From Trichosporon coremiiforme (lineage: Eukaryota > Basidiomycota > Tremellomycetes > Trichosporonales > Trichosporonaceae), in the NCBI GenBank assembly GCA_039545355.1, contig BCJJ01000008.1, positions 186,001 to 250,000 on the forward strand: a DNA stretch of 64,000 bases, read 5' to 3'. Below the pieces are notes generated by a model, which ran no database searches, was not told the DNA's origin, and saw only the letters and a program-made list of their open reading frames with translations. The translations under genes were made by a program, and so were the position numbers. Below, in pieces: positions 1 through 9,826 of this stretch (within the stretch, counting starts at the first letter, position 1; each line of letters begins with the position of its first letter).

Positions 1-1647
1 TTCAGCCCGACCGCGGAGGCCGTTGCTGAAAAGAACCCGATCCCTGCTATTCTCGGGGAAGCCACCTTCCTGGCAGAGCAGTACCGCCGGTATGGAGGCA
101 CGTTCGCCGCACCGACGCCCTCGGGCAATGGGGGTCGACGATCTCGCAGGGGTTCCTCCAGCTCAGGCACTACGACCCCTCCCGTTTCTGGTCGCCACCG
201 TTTCGCCAACATTGGTCGCCGCAACTCGTCTTCGGCCGATTCAATACGCTCTGTTTCGAGGACGAACTCTTTCACTGACCTGGCGCGCATCGTCTCCGGT
301 GGCGGTCGCAGCAGGCCGAGCTCTCGTGCTGGCTCCATTAAGGACGGAGTCACTGGCTCCGAGCGCACGGGCACTATCAAGAGGATCTCGTCGTTCTTCT
401 TCTTCGACGAGAGTCTTCGTCCCCAGGGCCCTCCCATCGATGCCGCAATCAACTTCCTTCCCATGCCCCCTCTGGACTGCGACTCTCAGACGGCCATGCA
501 CACACTCCTCCAGCACACGATCGTCCTCACCTCTGGACTCATGCCGGTGCTGACGAAGGGTGGCTCTGCCAGCAAGAGCGCGGAAGGCAGCGGTGCCAAG
601 TATGATCTGGCGCCCTTATCGCTTGTGCACATTGTTCCGATCGACGCCCCTCCCACGCTCGCACCAGTCATTGAGCGGTTCCTGGTGCCCTTCCTTCCGA
701 CCATGTCGTCTCGTGTTCGACGACACTTGTTCTCGTGTGTGACTGGTCTTGGCGCTTGGTTGGCTCCCTACACGGACGCCGAGGCCACTGGCTTGTCGGG
801 CGCTGAGACGCTGCTGTTCGGTGGCGCCCGATGCGTGCCCGAAGCCGGTGGTCACGCGGGTGACAAGAAGATGCAGGCCATGATGCCTGGCTGGGACTAC
901 TGCCAGCCAGCTCCGGGGGCCCTCGTTGACCTTTCTAAGAGAAGCGGCGACGTTACCCCTCCAGCGTTCGACCATCGTGACTCGGCGAGCCAGTTGTCGA
1001 AGATCAGGTCCAACCATGCTTCAGCCTCGGCTCCGTCATCGCCCACCGCTGGTACCACTAGCCGCGACCTGCCGATTCTGTCGCCGTCCTTATCCCGATC
1101 GGAAATGCAGCACTCAAACAGCGACTTCGGCCACCTGTCCAGGACTGCAGGCAGCAGCACGAGCAGCTCTACGGATCAGCTCCGCATGGCGCCGATGTCT
1201 CGCAGCGAGTCCGCCAGGTTCACCTCACGCTTTGACCCGAGGTCTGGCGCTAACGGACGCTCCGCTCAGTCGGACGTCGGGCACGGCATTAGCGGCCACT
1301 ACATGAAGAAGTCGCCCTCGATGAACAGCTCCACTGCCAGCTCCGCGCCTCCTCGCCGAGCTCCTTCGGCTCTGCGCAACTCGTCCAAGCCGACGCAGCA
1401 GGAGGGTGTTTCGCCCCCGACCCCCGAGCTCGACCCGTCGATGACCTCGAGCTGCTCTTCATCTTCTGTCGTCGAGCCCTCCTCGGCCGAGGAGCGCTCC
1501 GTCAACAGCGCCGAGAACCCGAATGGCGTGACCCCTCGGCCTGCGAGGAAGTCCGCCAGTGCCCCATCGATCCGCAGCATCAGCCGGTTCGGAAAGGGAT
1601 TCAGCGGGTTCACGAGCATCTTCAAGCGTCGCGGAGTCGCCGCTTAA
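1..1647 (+). CDS. Ser-rich conserved fungal protein, 5' end outside window
   Basis: The frame is open from base 1 to the TAA at 1645-1647, so this is the C-terminal 548 residues of a longer protein, or its last exon. The visible part starts with a basic, Ser/Arg-rich stretch (about residues 45-140). A hydrophobic, probably folded segment follows (about 150-300, containing DESLRPQGPPIDAAINFLP and RFLVPFLPTMSSRVRRHLF). A long Ser/Pro-rich disordered tail ends in a basic Phe-rich patch (RFGKGFSGFTSIFKRRG) that could touch membranes. I do not recognise the family with confidence. A Msb1/Mug8-like morphogenesis (Rho-GAP-like) protein is one possibility, but no catalytic residue supports it. No internal splice sites are needed. 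Confidence 0.75.
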   Translation, partial: FSPTAEAVAEKNPIPAILGEATFLAEQYRRYGGTFAAPTPSGNGGRRSRRGSSSSGTTTPPVSGRHRFANIGRRNSSSADSIRSVSRTNSFTDLARIVSGGGRSRPSSRAGSIKDGVTGSERTGTIKRISSFFFFDESLRPQGPPIDAAINFLPMPPLDCDSQTAMHTLLQHTIVLTSGLMPVLTKGGSASKSAEGSGAKYDLAPLSLVHIVPIDAPPTLAPVIERFLVPFLPTMSSRVRRHLFSCVTGLGAWLAPYTDAEATGLSGAETLLFGGARCVPEAGGHAGDKKMQAMMPGWDYCQPAPGALVDLSKRSGDVTPPAFDHRDSASQLSKIRSNHASASAPSSPTAGTTSRDLPILSPSLSRSEMQHSNSDFGHLSRTAGSSTSSSTDQLRMAPMSRSESARFTSRFDPRSGANGRSAQSDVGHGISGHYMKKSPSMNSSTASSAPPRRAPSALRNSSKPTQQEGVSPPTPELDPSMTSSCSSSSVVEPSSAEERSVNSAENPNGVTPRPARKSASAPSIRSISRFGKGFSGFTSIFKRRGVAA

Positions 1648-2070
1648 ACGGACTTTTAAGAACACTCGCTAATTCCTCCTGCTCCCCCAAACTCTCATCG
1701 TTTTTGATTTCCATCCATTTCGTTTCCTAGCATCGACTGAAGTTATTGAGCCAGCAAGACATCATTGTACAGTGGGATTTTCTTTCTATTATCTACCAAC
1801 CAACTACTACGGAGACGATCCTTTCCACCTAATCGCAGCAAGCAAACCCCCGCGCCAACGAAGCGCGCGTCCCCCCCACGCCTCCCCCAACCACCGCAAT
1901 CATCATGACGGACAGTTACCAGCAATATTAGCACATAGTATATGACAGCCTCCCAGGCTGATTAGTCGCAACGATCACATACATGCATCGTCGTGCCTGG
2001 ATACGGAGCTGCGTCGCCCCACCACAAGTTTGAACGGCAGGCTGGCGGCTACCGGTCCGACGGCTCCCAC

Positions 2071-2102
2071 CGAGTGCCCGAGTGCCCGAGTGCCCGAGTG
2101 CG
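2071..2102. repeat. 8-bp tandem repeat (CGAGTGCC)
   Basis: Nearly four perfect head-to-tail copies of CGAGTGCC. It is the first of five short tandem arrays packed into about 850 bp. Confidence 0.9.
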
Positions 2103-2324
2103 AGCAGCGAGCGGGGCGGGGCGGTGTCAGCGCAGCATGCGGTGCACGAGTGCGCACAAACGGTGGTAACGGCCACAGTGCCCATCAGGGCCAGGGGTTG
2201 CCAGGGGAAAGAGAGGCGAGTCAGTCCAGGGATAGAGGTAGGTGTGAGTCAGTTGCATCAGCGGCGCAGGGGGGTCAAGACGGTAGGCGAGTCCGCTGTC
2301 TGTGGAGGGCAGGCATGCGGGCGT

Positions 2325-2347
2325 GTGAGACGTGAGACGTGAGACGT
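2325..2347. repeat. 7-bp tandem repeat (GTGAGAC)
   Basis: Three perfect copies of GTGAGAC followed by a partial GT. Confidence 0.85.
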
Positions 2348-2493
2348 ATGAGTTTATGAGACGGCCGAGACGGTTCGAAGGGTACGAAGAGGAGCGCAGT
2401 AAGAAAGAGGAAGGTAGGCGAGTCAATGAAGGCACGGGGGGTGGACCACTCGTGGCCGGGCTTACGTAGCGTGCCCAGCGGGCCTGTGAGGAC

Positions 2494-2526
2494 GGTGGAC
2501 CTGGTGGGCCTGGTGGGCCTGGTGCC
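2494..2526. repeat. 9-bp tandem repeat (GGTGGGCCT)
   Basis: Three copies of GGTGGRCCT, the first with A in place of G, plus a partial fourth. Confidence 0.85.
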
Positions 2527-2562
2527 AGTGGACAACGGGAGGGAGTGTGCCTAGAGCCAGAG

Positions 2563-2618
2563 CCAGAAGGCAACACCCAGAAGGCAACACCCAGAAGGCA
2601 ACACCCAGAAGGCAAGAG
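2563..2618. repeat. 14-bp tandem repeat (CCAGAAGGCAACAC)
   Basis: Four head-to-tail copies of CCAGAAGGCAACAC. The last copy ends in GAG instead of CAC. Confidence 0.9.
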
Positions 2619-2862
2619 CCCAAAGTGGCACGTACGTCAAGGCCAAAGGCCAAGATTTCTTTAACCCCCTAACCCCGCCAGCGCGCTGTCCAATATCATT
2701 TGTGTTGTGTCGGGAATCCGCCCGCCCGCCTGCCATGAGGGGAAATACCCAGGTCGAGGCGGGCCCAGTGTGCCCCGCACCGAAGGACTGGACATCTGCC
2801 CACATGGATGCGCAAGGGTGGCTAGGGTGCGGAGGTTTCGAGGCAGGTGGGAGTAGCGTTCG

Positions 2863-2926
2863 AGGGTCCGAAGGGTCCGAAGGGTCCGAAGGGTCCGAAG
2901 GGTCCGAAGGGTCCGAAGGGGTCCGA
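2863..2926. repeat. 9-bp minisatellite (AGGGTCCGA)
   Basis: Six perfect 9-bp copies of AGGGTCCGA plus an imperfect seventh with one extra G. Because the unit is a multiple of three it stays open in several frames (Ser-Glu-Gly, Ser-Asp-Pro and Arg-Thr-Leu repeats). This explains the false open frames across it. Confidence 0.95.
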
Positions 2927-4273
2927 CATGTCGGTGTGCCTGTCGCTCCGGACGCCCGGACGCTGGAGCTAACTCTACTGCGATGTGCCGAGCATGCCGA
3001 AGGGTTGGGCTGCAATGTCGACGAGAAAGCCTCGCGAGTGTAGCGTGCGAGGAGTTCTCCGAGAGCGCACCAACACCATCTGCGAGAATGTCTGTCGTGC
3101 GCTTCGGCTGCCTTCGGAGAGGCGAGGTTCTGTCGGCCGTAGCCTCTGCGGGATCATACGCACGCCACGGAGTGGACAAGCTGACGAGCACTCAGAGTGG
3201 CTTCCTTTTCACTCTTGGCAGCCGTTGACACTTGGTGGATCTCAACGCCACAGGTGTTGCCTGGCTCAGGACGGTCTCGTTGCTCCGATTCGGCTTCTGT
3301 TTCCCTCCTGTCCGACCCCGACCCCTCCCCGCTGCGCTCTGATGTCAGCTCTGCTATCCCGCTCTCTCCATACTGTACAGCAGGGATAGCAGGGATAGCA
3401 GCCTATCCAACAGCCCATCACGCTCGCGTGACATACCCCGAGCTGTGGGTGCCCAGTGTTCCTGCTTTCGCTCACTGCAGAGGAATATGTGGCACAAGGG
3501 CAGGAAGCCGCCAGCGAGAGTCCATGGGGCCAGGGATCTCACTGCGCAGTGAAACAAATCGGCGAGCGTTCTCTGAGGCCATCCGCGGTCGATGCGACGA
3601 CGTTCGAAGGCTGGGTGGCATCAGTGAGATGTGTGAGAGGTCTGGGGCCGAGATGAAACGAGGCGAATCGAGTTGAGAAAGAGGAGTTACCTCCAAGAGC
3701 AATTCTGCGGGTAGCAGTGCGTCCCAAAGACCTCCGCCAGTCCATGCCTGCGCTAAAGTGTTGTGATATAATTCGAGGAGAGGGACAGTGTCAAACAAAG
3801 GACTACAGCGAAAGAAGTTGGACAGTGATGCTCTCTTCACTGTAGCGCAGGGCAGAGTACGTGACTCGGTGGTGTTACGCGGCAGTTGTACTTGCTGTTG
3901 AACTGAGCGAGCAAATCAGCTACTTGGTCTTCCGCTGCTGGGAAGTTTAAGAGAGATATCTGCCAGTCGATGTCCTCTCAGCGTTGTACTGAGTGCTCCC
4001 AACTCCGACTCTCTACTGACAGGTCTGAGTGAGAGTCGGCCTTGAATGATTTGTGCTCTATCAATCCCCGAGGCGCTCGCGGTCATCAGTCTGGGGAAAC
4101 TTCCTATCTCTCAGTCAGGTGCGAGGTAAACCCACAACAGCACCTGTGCATGAGACGTCAGTAGACCCATAGCGCGAGCGGTGAGATTAGTAGTGAACTG
4201 CCCCTCCGTTGGCCGCCAGGTTCTGACCTGCCTGCGCCGCCCATACCCGGCCAAAATAGTACACAGTACATGC

Positions 4274-5514
4274 CTACCAGCCCTTCATCTTGCCCGGCCC
4301 CTTGGCGCGCTTCCGCTTGTTCATGCCATTGACGCGCTCGATCTCGCGCTCGCTGATCTTGAGTGCGCCGCCCTCGAACCGTCCCACGCCCATGCCGAGA
4401 CCCTTGGCGCGCACCTTCTTGCCGCCCACCTTCTTGCCGCCGCTTCCGGCCATGCCGCGCTTCTTTTTCGTGTCGCCAAACGTCCGCTCCTCCGTGACCT
4501 GCTGGTTCGGCCGCTTGCCTGCGCCCTTTCGCCCGAGGTCGCCGAGACCGCCCTTGCCCTTGATCCAGGAGCCGGCGGCTTCTGACTCGGCACGCGCCGC
4601 CTCCGCTCGTCGTTGCGCGGCGTGCATGAGCCCGGTGCGCACCTTTGCCGGATGCGACTTGAGACGCGACGTCTCCTTCAGGTCCGTCGCGCCCTCGCCT
4701 GCCGCGGAATCATCCGCGAGCTCACGCAACCGTCCCGAGATGGCGTTCCGCTTGTCGACTGGTCGGTTCATCTCTGCTGCCGAGGGCAGGAGGTTTTGCA
4801 GCAGCATGCTGTGCAGCTCCTGGTCCAGGCGCTGGTTCGACGCATCCTCCTCCTCCTCCTTCGTTCGCTTGCCGGTCGGGGCCGCCGTCGTGATTCCGCC
4901 CATAATCTTGGCAGAATTTCCCTTCAGGAACGCCTTCTTGTCCGCGCGCGAGATCTCTGTCCGCCCTCCCGTCGTCGGCGCGAAGACGACCTCGACGACC
5001 TTCGGCGCTGCTGGTGTGGCTGAGGTGGAGGCAGAGGTGGTGGGAGCAGACTTGGTCTTCTTCGCCTTCTTGGCCGGAGCGGCGAACTCGTCCTCCGAGT
5101 CGGTCACGAAGGCGTCTCCAGCTCCCCATCCGTCGTCGAACTCGTCGTCGAAGTCTTCCTCGTCATTGTCTCCGTCCTCGTCTTCGTCGTCGTCGGAGCC
5201 TGATCCGGAGCCCGAGCCAGATGCCTCGGCCGAGGTCGTGGGAAGACCGAGCAGACTGCGGGAGTGCGCCTCAAGGGCGGCAAGCATCGCCGCCTTGTCG
5301 TCCTCCTCGTCTCCGGATTCACTGCCACTGTCGCTGCCGTCGCTGTCGCTTCCACTTGAGCTCGAGGAAGATATCGGTGGAGGTGCCTTCGCCTTGCCCT
5401 TGCCCTTCGACTTGGCAGGTCTGACGTCAGTTTGATTGACTTCATTAAAGCTTACCCATCAGTAGTTGCTTTCAGCTTGGCCGGCCTGACTCCCCATCCC
5501 CTCTTGATCGACAT
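4274..5514 (-). CDS. FAF1: Faf1-like 40S ribosome biogenesis protein
   Basis: Two exons: 5514-5456 and 5420-4274, giving 401 aa. The intron (5455-5421, 35 nt) has GTAAGC, CTGAC and CAG, and joining it restores one frame from the MSIKRGWGVRPAKLK start. The N-terminal third is Ser and Asp/Glu rich (acidic block about 75-110). It is followed by a Lys-rich segment and a basic C-terminus with GLGMGVGRFEGGALKISERE, which resembles the conserved end of yeast Faf1 (human C1orf131), a small-subunit processome factor that binds Krr1. A nucleolar role in pre-18S processing is known for that family; assignment here rests on the C-terminal motif and composition. It is convergent with the Ser-rich gene upstream across a long spacer. 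Confidence 0.7.
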
Positions 5515-6505
5515 GGTTGTGGTGGATTGTTGGAGATTCGGTGTCAACAGTGACATGGTCATGATGCCGTCTGCCGCGAAATCTTGAGATGGCGGTGCGG
5601 GGCCCACAGCTCACACCTTATCCGTGCCTCCCCCTTGATGCTTCTTGTAATGCGGTCACCACATCATGCCCACTTGCACAGCGCTACGATCGCATTCCGG
5701 GACGGCTGGCAGCCCTGGGTGTGGATTCAGTATCGGGATACTCGGCGCAGAGGAGGGCGGCATGCATCATAGGACCGGGAACCTGACGGAAAGACCGGGA
5801 TGATGATCAGGTCACCAACCAGTTGATTACGAGGTGGGACGGGCGTGCGCTACACGATCTCAGCCGTCCCAAGCGCACGACGCTCCAGCCTGCTCGCGGT
5901 TTTCAACAACAGTGAGACTGCGAATGATGGCTTTCCAGCAACCGCCGGTCTTGTCGTTGACGATAATGATGGCGAACAGCAATTGATGCGACTATGGCCT
6001 AAGAGCCGGAGCCGGTGCAGGCCGTGAGTGAGTAACGGGTGTATTTGGATTTGCCACCCAACAACGTGAAGGAAACCCCACCCAGTACGCAGGCGGGCGT
6101 ACGCCCAGTGTGCACTGTACGCGCGTCACACACTGAGCCCTCCCACCCACCGTACCACACTCCTCCCACCGTCACGAGCTCATCATCGTGCATCACCTGC
6201 ATCTGTCATCTTGCCTTGTGACTCTCACTCTTCCCGTTGTCCACCAACAGCACCGAGTCACAGCCGCATCCACCCCGCTTCTATTCTCTCGGTACGTTGG
6301 CGACCCCGTCCCTGGCATGCCGGGGACTCTAACTGCCCTGCACTATCACGCATTCCTATCCCCGACGCAACGCTGACGCTTACTCCTCCCCTCGGCGCAC
6401 ATCCCTCATCTACGCTCATCCACAATCCTCAACAACCAACAACCACCTGTCCATCACCGACCACCACCTTTTCAACCCTACAGCCTACCTCAATCCTAAC
6501 CAGTC
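5515..6505. other. Divergent promoter region, Faf1-like gene / ATG8
   Basis: About 1 kb between two divergently transcribed start codons. The ATG8-proximal half (about 6200-6505) is pyrimidine-rich (C/T/A, many CAACAAC and CCACC stretches), typical of a fungal 5' leader. No open frame with protein character was seen. Confidence 0.5.
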
Positions 6506-7332
6506 ATGGTCCGCTCCAAGTTCAAGGACGAGCACCCCTTTGGTACGTGTTGCCGCCGCCTGTTTGCCGCTGGCGACGCGCGCCGCCCTGCGCAGATTAC
6601 TCATGCTGACACTGCGCTTCCTTCGCCACCTTGTAATGCCCATCAACGACGCATGCCTGATGACTCCCCGACCACCGCGCATGCTCGCATTGCACCGTGA
6701 CATGCATCGATCACGCGCGATTGCGCATTTGTTCCGCACCCATCGGATATCCCCGTATCTCTCCAACCTCGCGCTCTCAACACAGACAAGCGTAAGGCTG
6801 AGGCCGAGCGTATCCGCCAGAAGTACTCGGACCGCATCCCTGTATGTGCTACAGATGCTTCTAGGTCGAGCTGACATCCAGGTCATCTGTGAGAAGGTTG
6901 AGAAGAGCGATATCCCTACGATCGACAAGAAGAAGTATCTCGTCCCGGCCGTGAGTTGACAACCACATTGGGGAACTGACCATGCAGGACCTGACCGTTG
7001 GACAGTTCGTCTACGTTATCAGGTGAGCTTATTTGGGGTCTCACCGAGCTAACTGTCAGGAAGCGCATCAAGCTGTCTCCCGAGAAGGCGATCTTCATCT
7101 TTGTTGATGACATCCTCCCGCCGACGGCCGCCCTCATGAGCGCCATCTACGAGGAGCACAAGTGAGTCTAAGCTTTGTACATGCGTTGCCTTCAGCTGCT
7201 AACAGATCAGGGACGAGGACGGTGAGTTGATCAACTTCCATGGACTTATAGCTGACGGCAGGCTTCCTCTACATCATGTACGCCTCGGAGAACACGTTCG
7301 GTGCTCTGGAGGAGTTTGAGGTGCGCGAGTAA
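6506..7332 (+). CDS. ATG8: Autophagy ubiquitin-like protein Atg8
   Basis: Seven exons: 6506-6542, 6786-6841, 6882-6950, 6988-7022, 7060-7161, 7211-7221 and 7262-7332, giving 126 aa. The spliced protein is an almost textbook Atg8: N-terminal helices [20 protein letters not shown], then [46 protein letters not shown] and YASENTFG. Gly117 is the expected residue for Atg4 cleavage and phosphatidylethanolamine conjugation. Nine residues (ALEEFEVRE) follow it and would be removed. Atg8 drives phagophore expansion and cargo selection on autophagic membranes. Intron 1 (243 nt) is far longer than the other five, and exon 6 is only 11 nt. The start fits because MVRSKFK is the conserved N-terminus. Confidence 0.97.
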
Positions 7333-7648
7333 AGGAAGAGCGAAGAAGTACCCCAAGGGCGTCGGGACGGGTGCGATGGGAGTCGTCGTCCAGCAAGTGT
7401 GCACGCCTTGCACGGCACACACTTGTCTTGCCATCCGCATCGGCCACCGACGCGCGAAACCCCTGACCTGGCCCGATTCTCCGGACCTCGCGAGCCGAAG
7501 ATCGTCTGTAGTTTTTGTACTTTGAGAGGATTATTACCTACTGCCAGATGTGCATGAAAGTGGCCGAATATCTCCATTCAAAAATCAAATCCCCGGTGAG
7601 CTAGCTGCATAGTTGTACAAACATAACATGTGGTGTCTCTAAGTCTAA
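7333..7648. other. Convergent 3' spacer, ATG8 / RPF2
   Basis: Tail-to-tail spacer of about 315 bp holding both 3' untranslated regions. I see no gene. Confidence 0.6.
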
Positions 7649-8777
7649 CTACTCCTCCTCGTCCATGGCCTCGTCGGCGGCTCCCTCGGCACCCGCCTCG
7701 AGCTTGCGGATCTTGCGTCCGACCTTGAGACTCTTCATCTTGCGCGACTGGAGCTTGCCCAGGTCCTGCTTGCCGAGATGGATGCGTCCGACCTTGTCGC
7801 CCATCTCGTCGGTCTCGATGTTCTTCCTCTTCTTGCCGAGACCCGAGGTCTGGTCCTTCTTGCTGATCTTGGGGCGGCGGAGGGCCTGCTTCATCATGTC
7901 GGCGTCGGCGTCGGCGACACGGCGCACGGAGAGGTCCATGTTGGGTCCCATCTCGGTGAGCTGGACGCGGGGGATGCGGGAGCCAGACGAGAGCATCTTG
8001 ACAGTGTACACGCGGATGTGGACAGAGGGAAGGGGCTTGTCCTCGCCATGGAAGGGGCCGGCAGTAACAGAGATGACGTGCTCGAGGTTCATGAGCGGGA
8101 TGCCCGTCTGGTGGTGGCCCTGGTACAGGTCGAGGAGGTAGGACTTGAGCTGCTGGAAGCTCGGGACCGTGTCGAAGACATCGCCGTGGAAGACCATGAG
8201 CGGCTTGGTGCCGAGCGAGGCCTTGGGGGAGTCAAAGCTGGCCATCGACGCAAAGGCGTCAACACCGACCTCGAGCTGGTCGAGCACCCGTCCGTCAAAC
8301 ATGCGCGAGAGGACGAGGTTGTGCGGCCGCTTCTTGCTGTGCATGCCCGTCACGAAGAGGGAGGCGTCGTTCTTGCCGGAGAAGAACTCGAGGGACGAGG
8401 CGTCCTCGAACGGGTGGATCGCGTTCTTCTTCGAGAAGTTGATCGCGTGCGGGCGCTTCATCGAGTACTGCTGTTAGCTCATGGAGCACTGGTGTCTAGC
8501 TGCACAGGCAGCTGAGGCTGTCTCTATCTCCTTTCCTCGACAGCAGAGTTGCAAGAGGAAGGGCTGCTGCCAAGCCCCTACTCACCAGGTCCTTCATGAC
8601 ATCGCGCACCCGCTCCGAGGTGTTGTTGCCACGGACGAAGATGACCGTCTTCTCGTTCTCGACGAGCTTGGGCTCGCGCGCCTCGAGCGCTCGCTTGACG
8701 CGGGCGTTTTTCGGTTTACTGCAGGGTCAGCTTAGGTACCACCTGGAGTAAGCTTACACAGTCCTCAGCATCGACAT
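7649..8777 (-). CDS. RPF2: Ribosome production factor 2 (Brix domain)
   Basis: Three exons: 8777-8758, 8718-8586 and about 8467-7649. Exon 3 may start at 8470, since two in-frame CAG acceptors differ by one Gln codon. Length is about 324 aa. The spliced N-terminus reads MSMLRTVKPKNARVKRALEA, matching the Rpf2 family start. The Brix domain follows, with KRPHAINFSKKNAIHPFED, LEFFSGKNDASLF, KPLMVFHGDVFD and the C-terminal MGPNMDLSVRR. The end is Lys/Arg rich, then acidic (MDEEE). Rpf2 with Rrs1 delivers 5S RNP (Rpl5, Rpl11, 5S rRNA) to pre-60S particles in the nucleolus. Size agrees with the family (about 310-345 aa). Confidence 0.95.
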
Positions 8778-9826
8778 GTTGGCTCGATGTTGTGTGGAGG
8801 TGGGTGTAGGAGATGCCTGTTGTCACCGCCGAGCACTCGATGGTATGTGGTGAGCTCGCGGACGATCAGAAATTCGCAGCGCCAGATTTGGTCCCGGGTG
8901 GCAACTGTAAGACTTCGACCTCCACATTTACCACGTGGTGAGATCACTCAAGGAGGTTGATAACGGTCGAGCAGTTTTATTCGTGTACTTCACCTCCGAC
9001 AAATGCATTAGCATTTGTATTCAGGTAGTTTTGTATAATTTGTCCTTCAGATAGTTAACGGATGTATTTACATCACACGCCGCGATCTCGCCCACGTGCA
9101 GGTGAATAGCGAGCGGAGGCTAAAGCGAAATGCTCGGCGGTGAGCGGAGGGTGCGGCGTCGGCAAGAGCGGCAGGGCACGGCAAGGAAGGCAGGGTAGGA
9201 AGAGCAGTAGTGCGACCTGTGACTGGATAACTTGACCGGTCGGGTCCTCTTCCTGGAGACTCCGCCTGATAACGACGTCCGCTACAGTGGAGGTTGACCT
9301 GCACAACCTGAATGTCTGGCGTGATCATCACCTATTCGACCTTTTGCTTGCTCACTAGCCGTTCCTTAGACATTCCATTCTCGCCCTCTCCTTCTGTGCT
9401 CTGAACGCCAGCTCTTGACTCGCTAGTCCTGTAATCCTGTGTACTCCATCAATCGAACACCAGCAGCAGCGCTGCGGACGTAACGGACCCGAGGACGGCA
9501 AACGCGGCAAAGACGGACCAGCGAACGAACGGGCGAACGAGCGACCTTGCTCGTGCTGACAGAACTGTCTGCAGACCAAACCTGCACCCCAGCCATGAAG
9601 CGATAGACTGACTGCGCGCAACGGTCCACGCTCCGAACTCCGGATTCACGCTTTGTAACATTTTACCATTCTCGTCAAGTCTGTCTCAACGTCGATCACT
9701 TGACAAGTCTTGCCGTTGTCTGCCGCGCCCCTCCGGCTTATTAGACCCAGCCCACCCTAGACGCTTAGACGCCTTTCAGACATTGGCGATATCCGACGAC
9801 TCTTCCAACGACCACCAGACGACACC
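8778..9826. other. Divergent promoter region, RPF2 / Zap1-like gene
   Basis: About 1.05 kb between divergent starts. The open frames here are short and without family resemblance. An A/T-richer stretch lies at about 8970-9070. No RNA gene was recognised. Confidence 0.5.

Larger units (their letters stand above)
1648..4273. other. Repeat-rich intergenic spacer
   Basis: This 2.6-kb spacer lies between the end of the Ser-rich gene and the convergent end of the Faf1-like gene. Its open frames (up to 176 codons) lack family resemblance, and several are produced by the short tandem repeats listed separately. No tRNA or spliced gene was seen. Confidence 0.6.

Noticed and set aside
2661..2676. TTAACCCCCTAACCCC, similar to a basidiomycete telomere repeat
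   Set aside because: Only about two units in unique sequence; too short to call an interstitial telomere.
2563..3191. Open frames with Ser-Asp-Pro or Arg-Thr-Leu repeats
   Set aside because: They are translations of the 9-bp and 14-bp minisatellites.
7778..8515. 245-codon + frame over RPF2
   Set aside because: Shadow of the Brix-domain gene.
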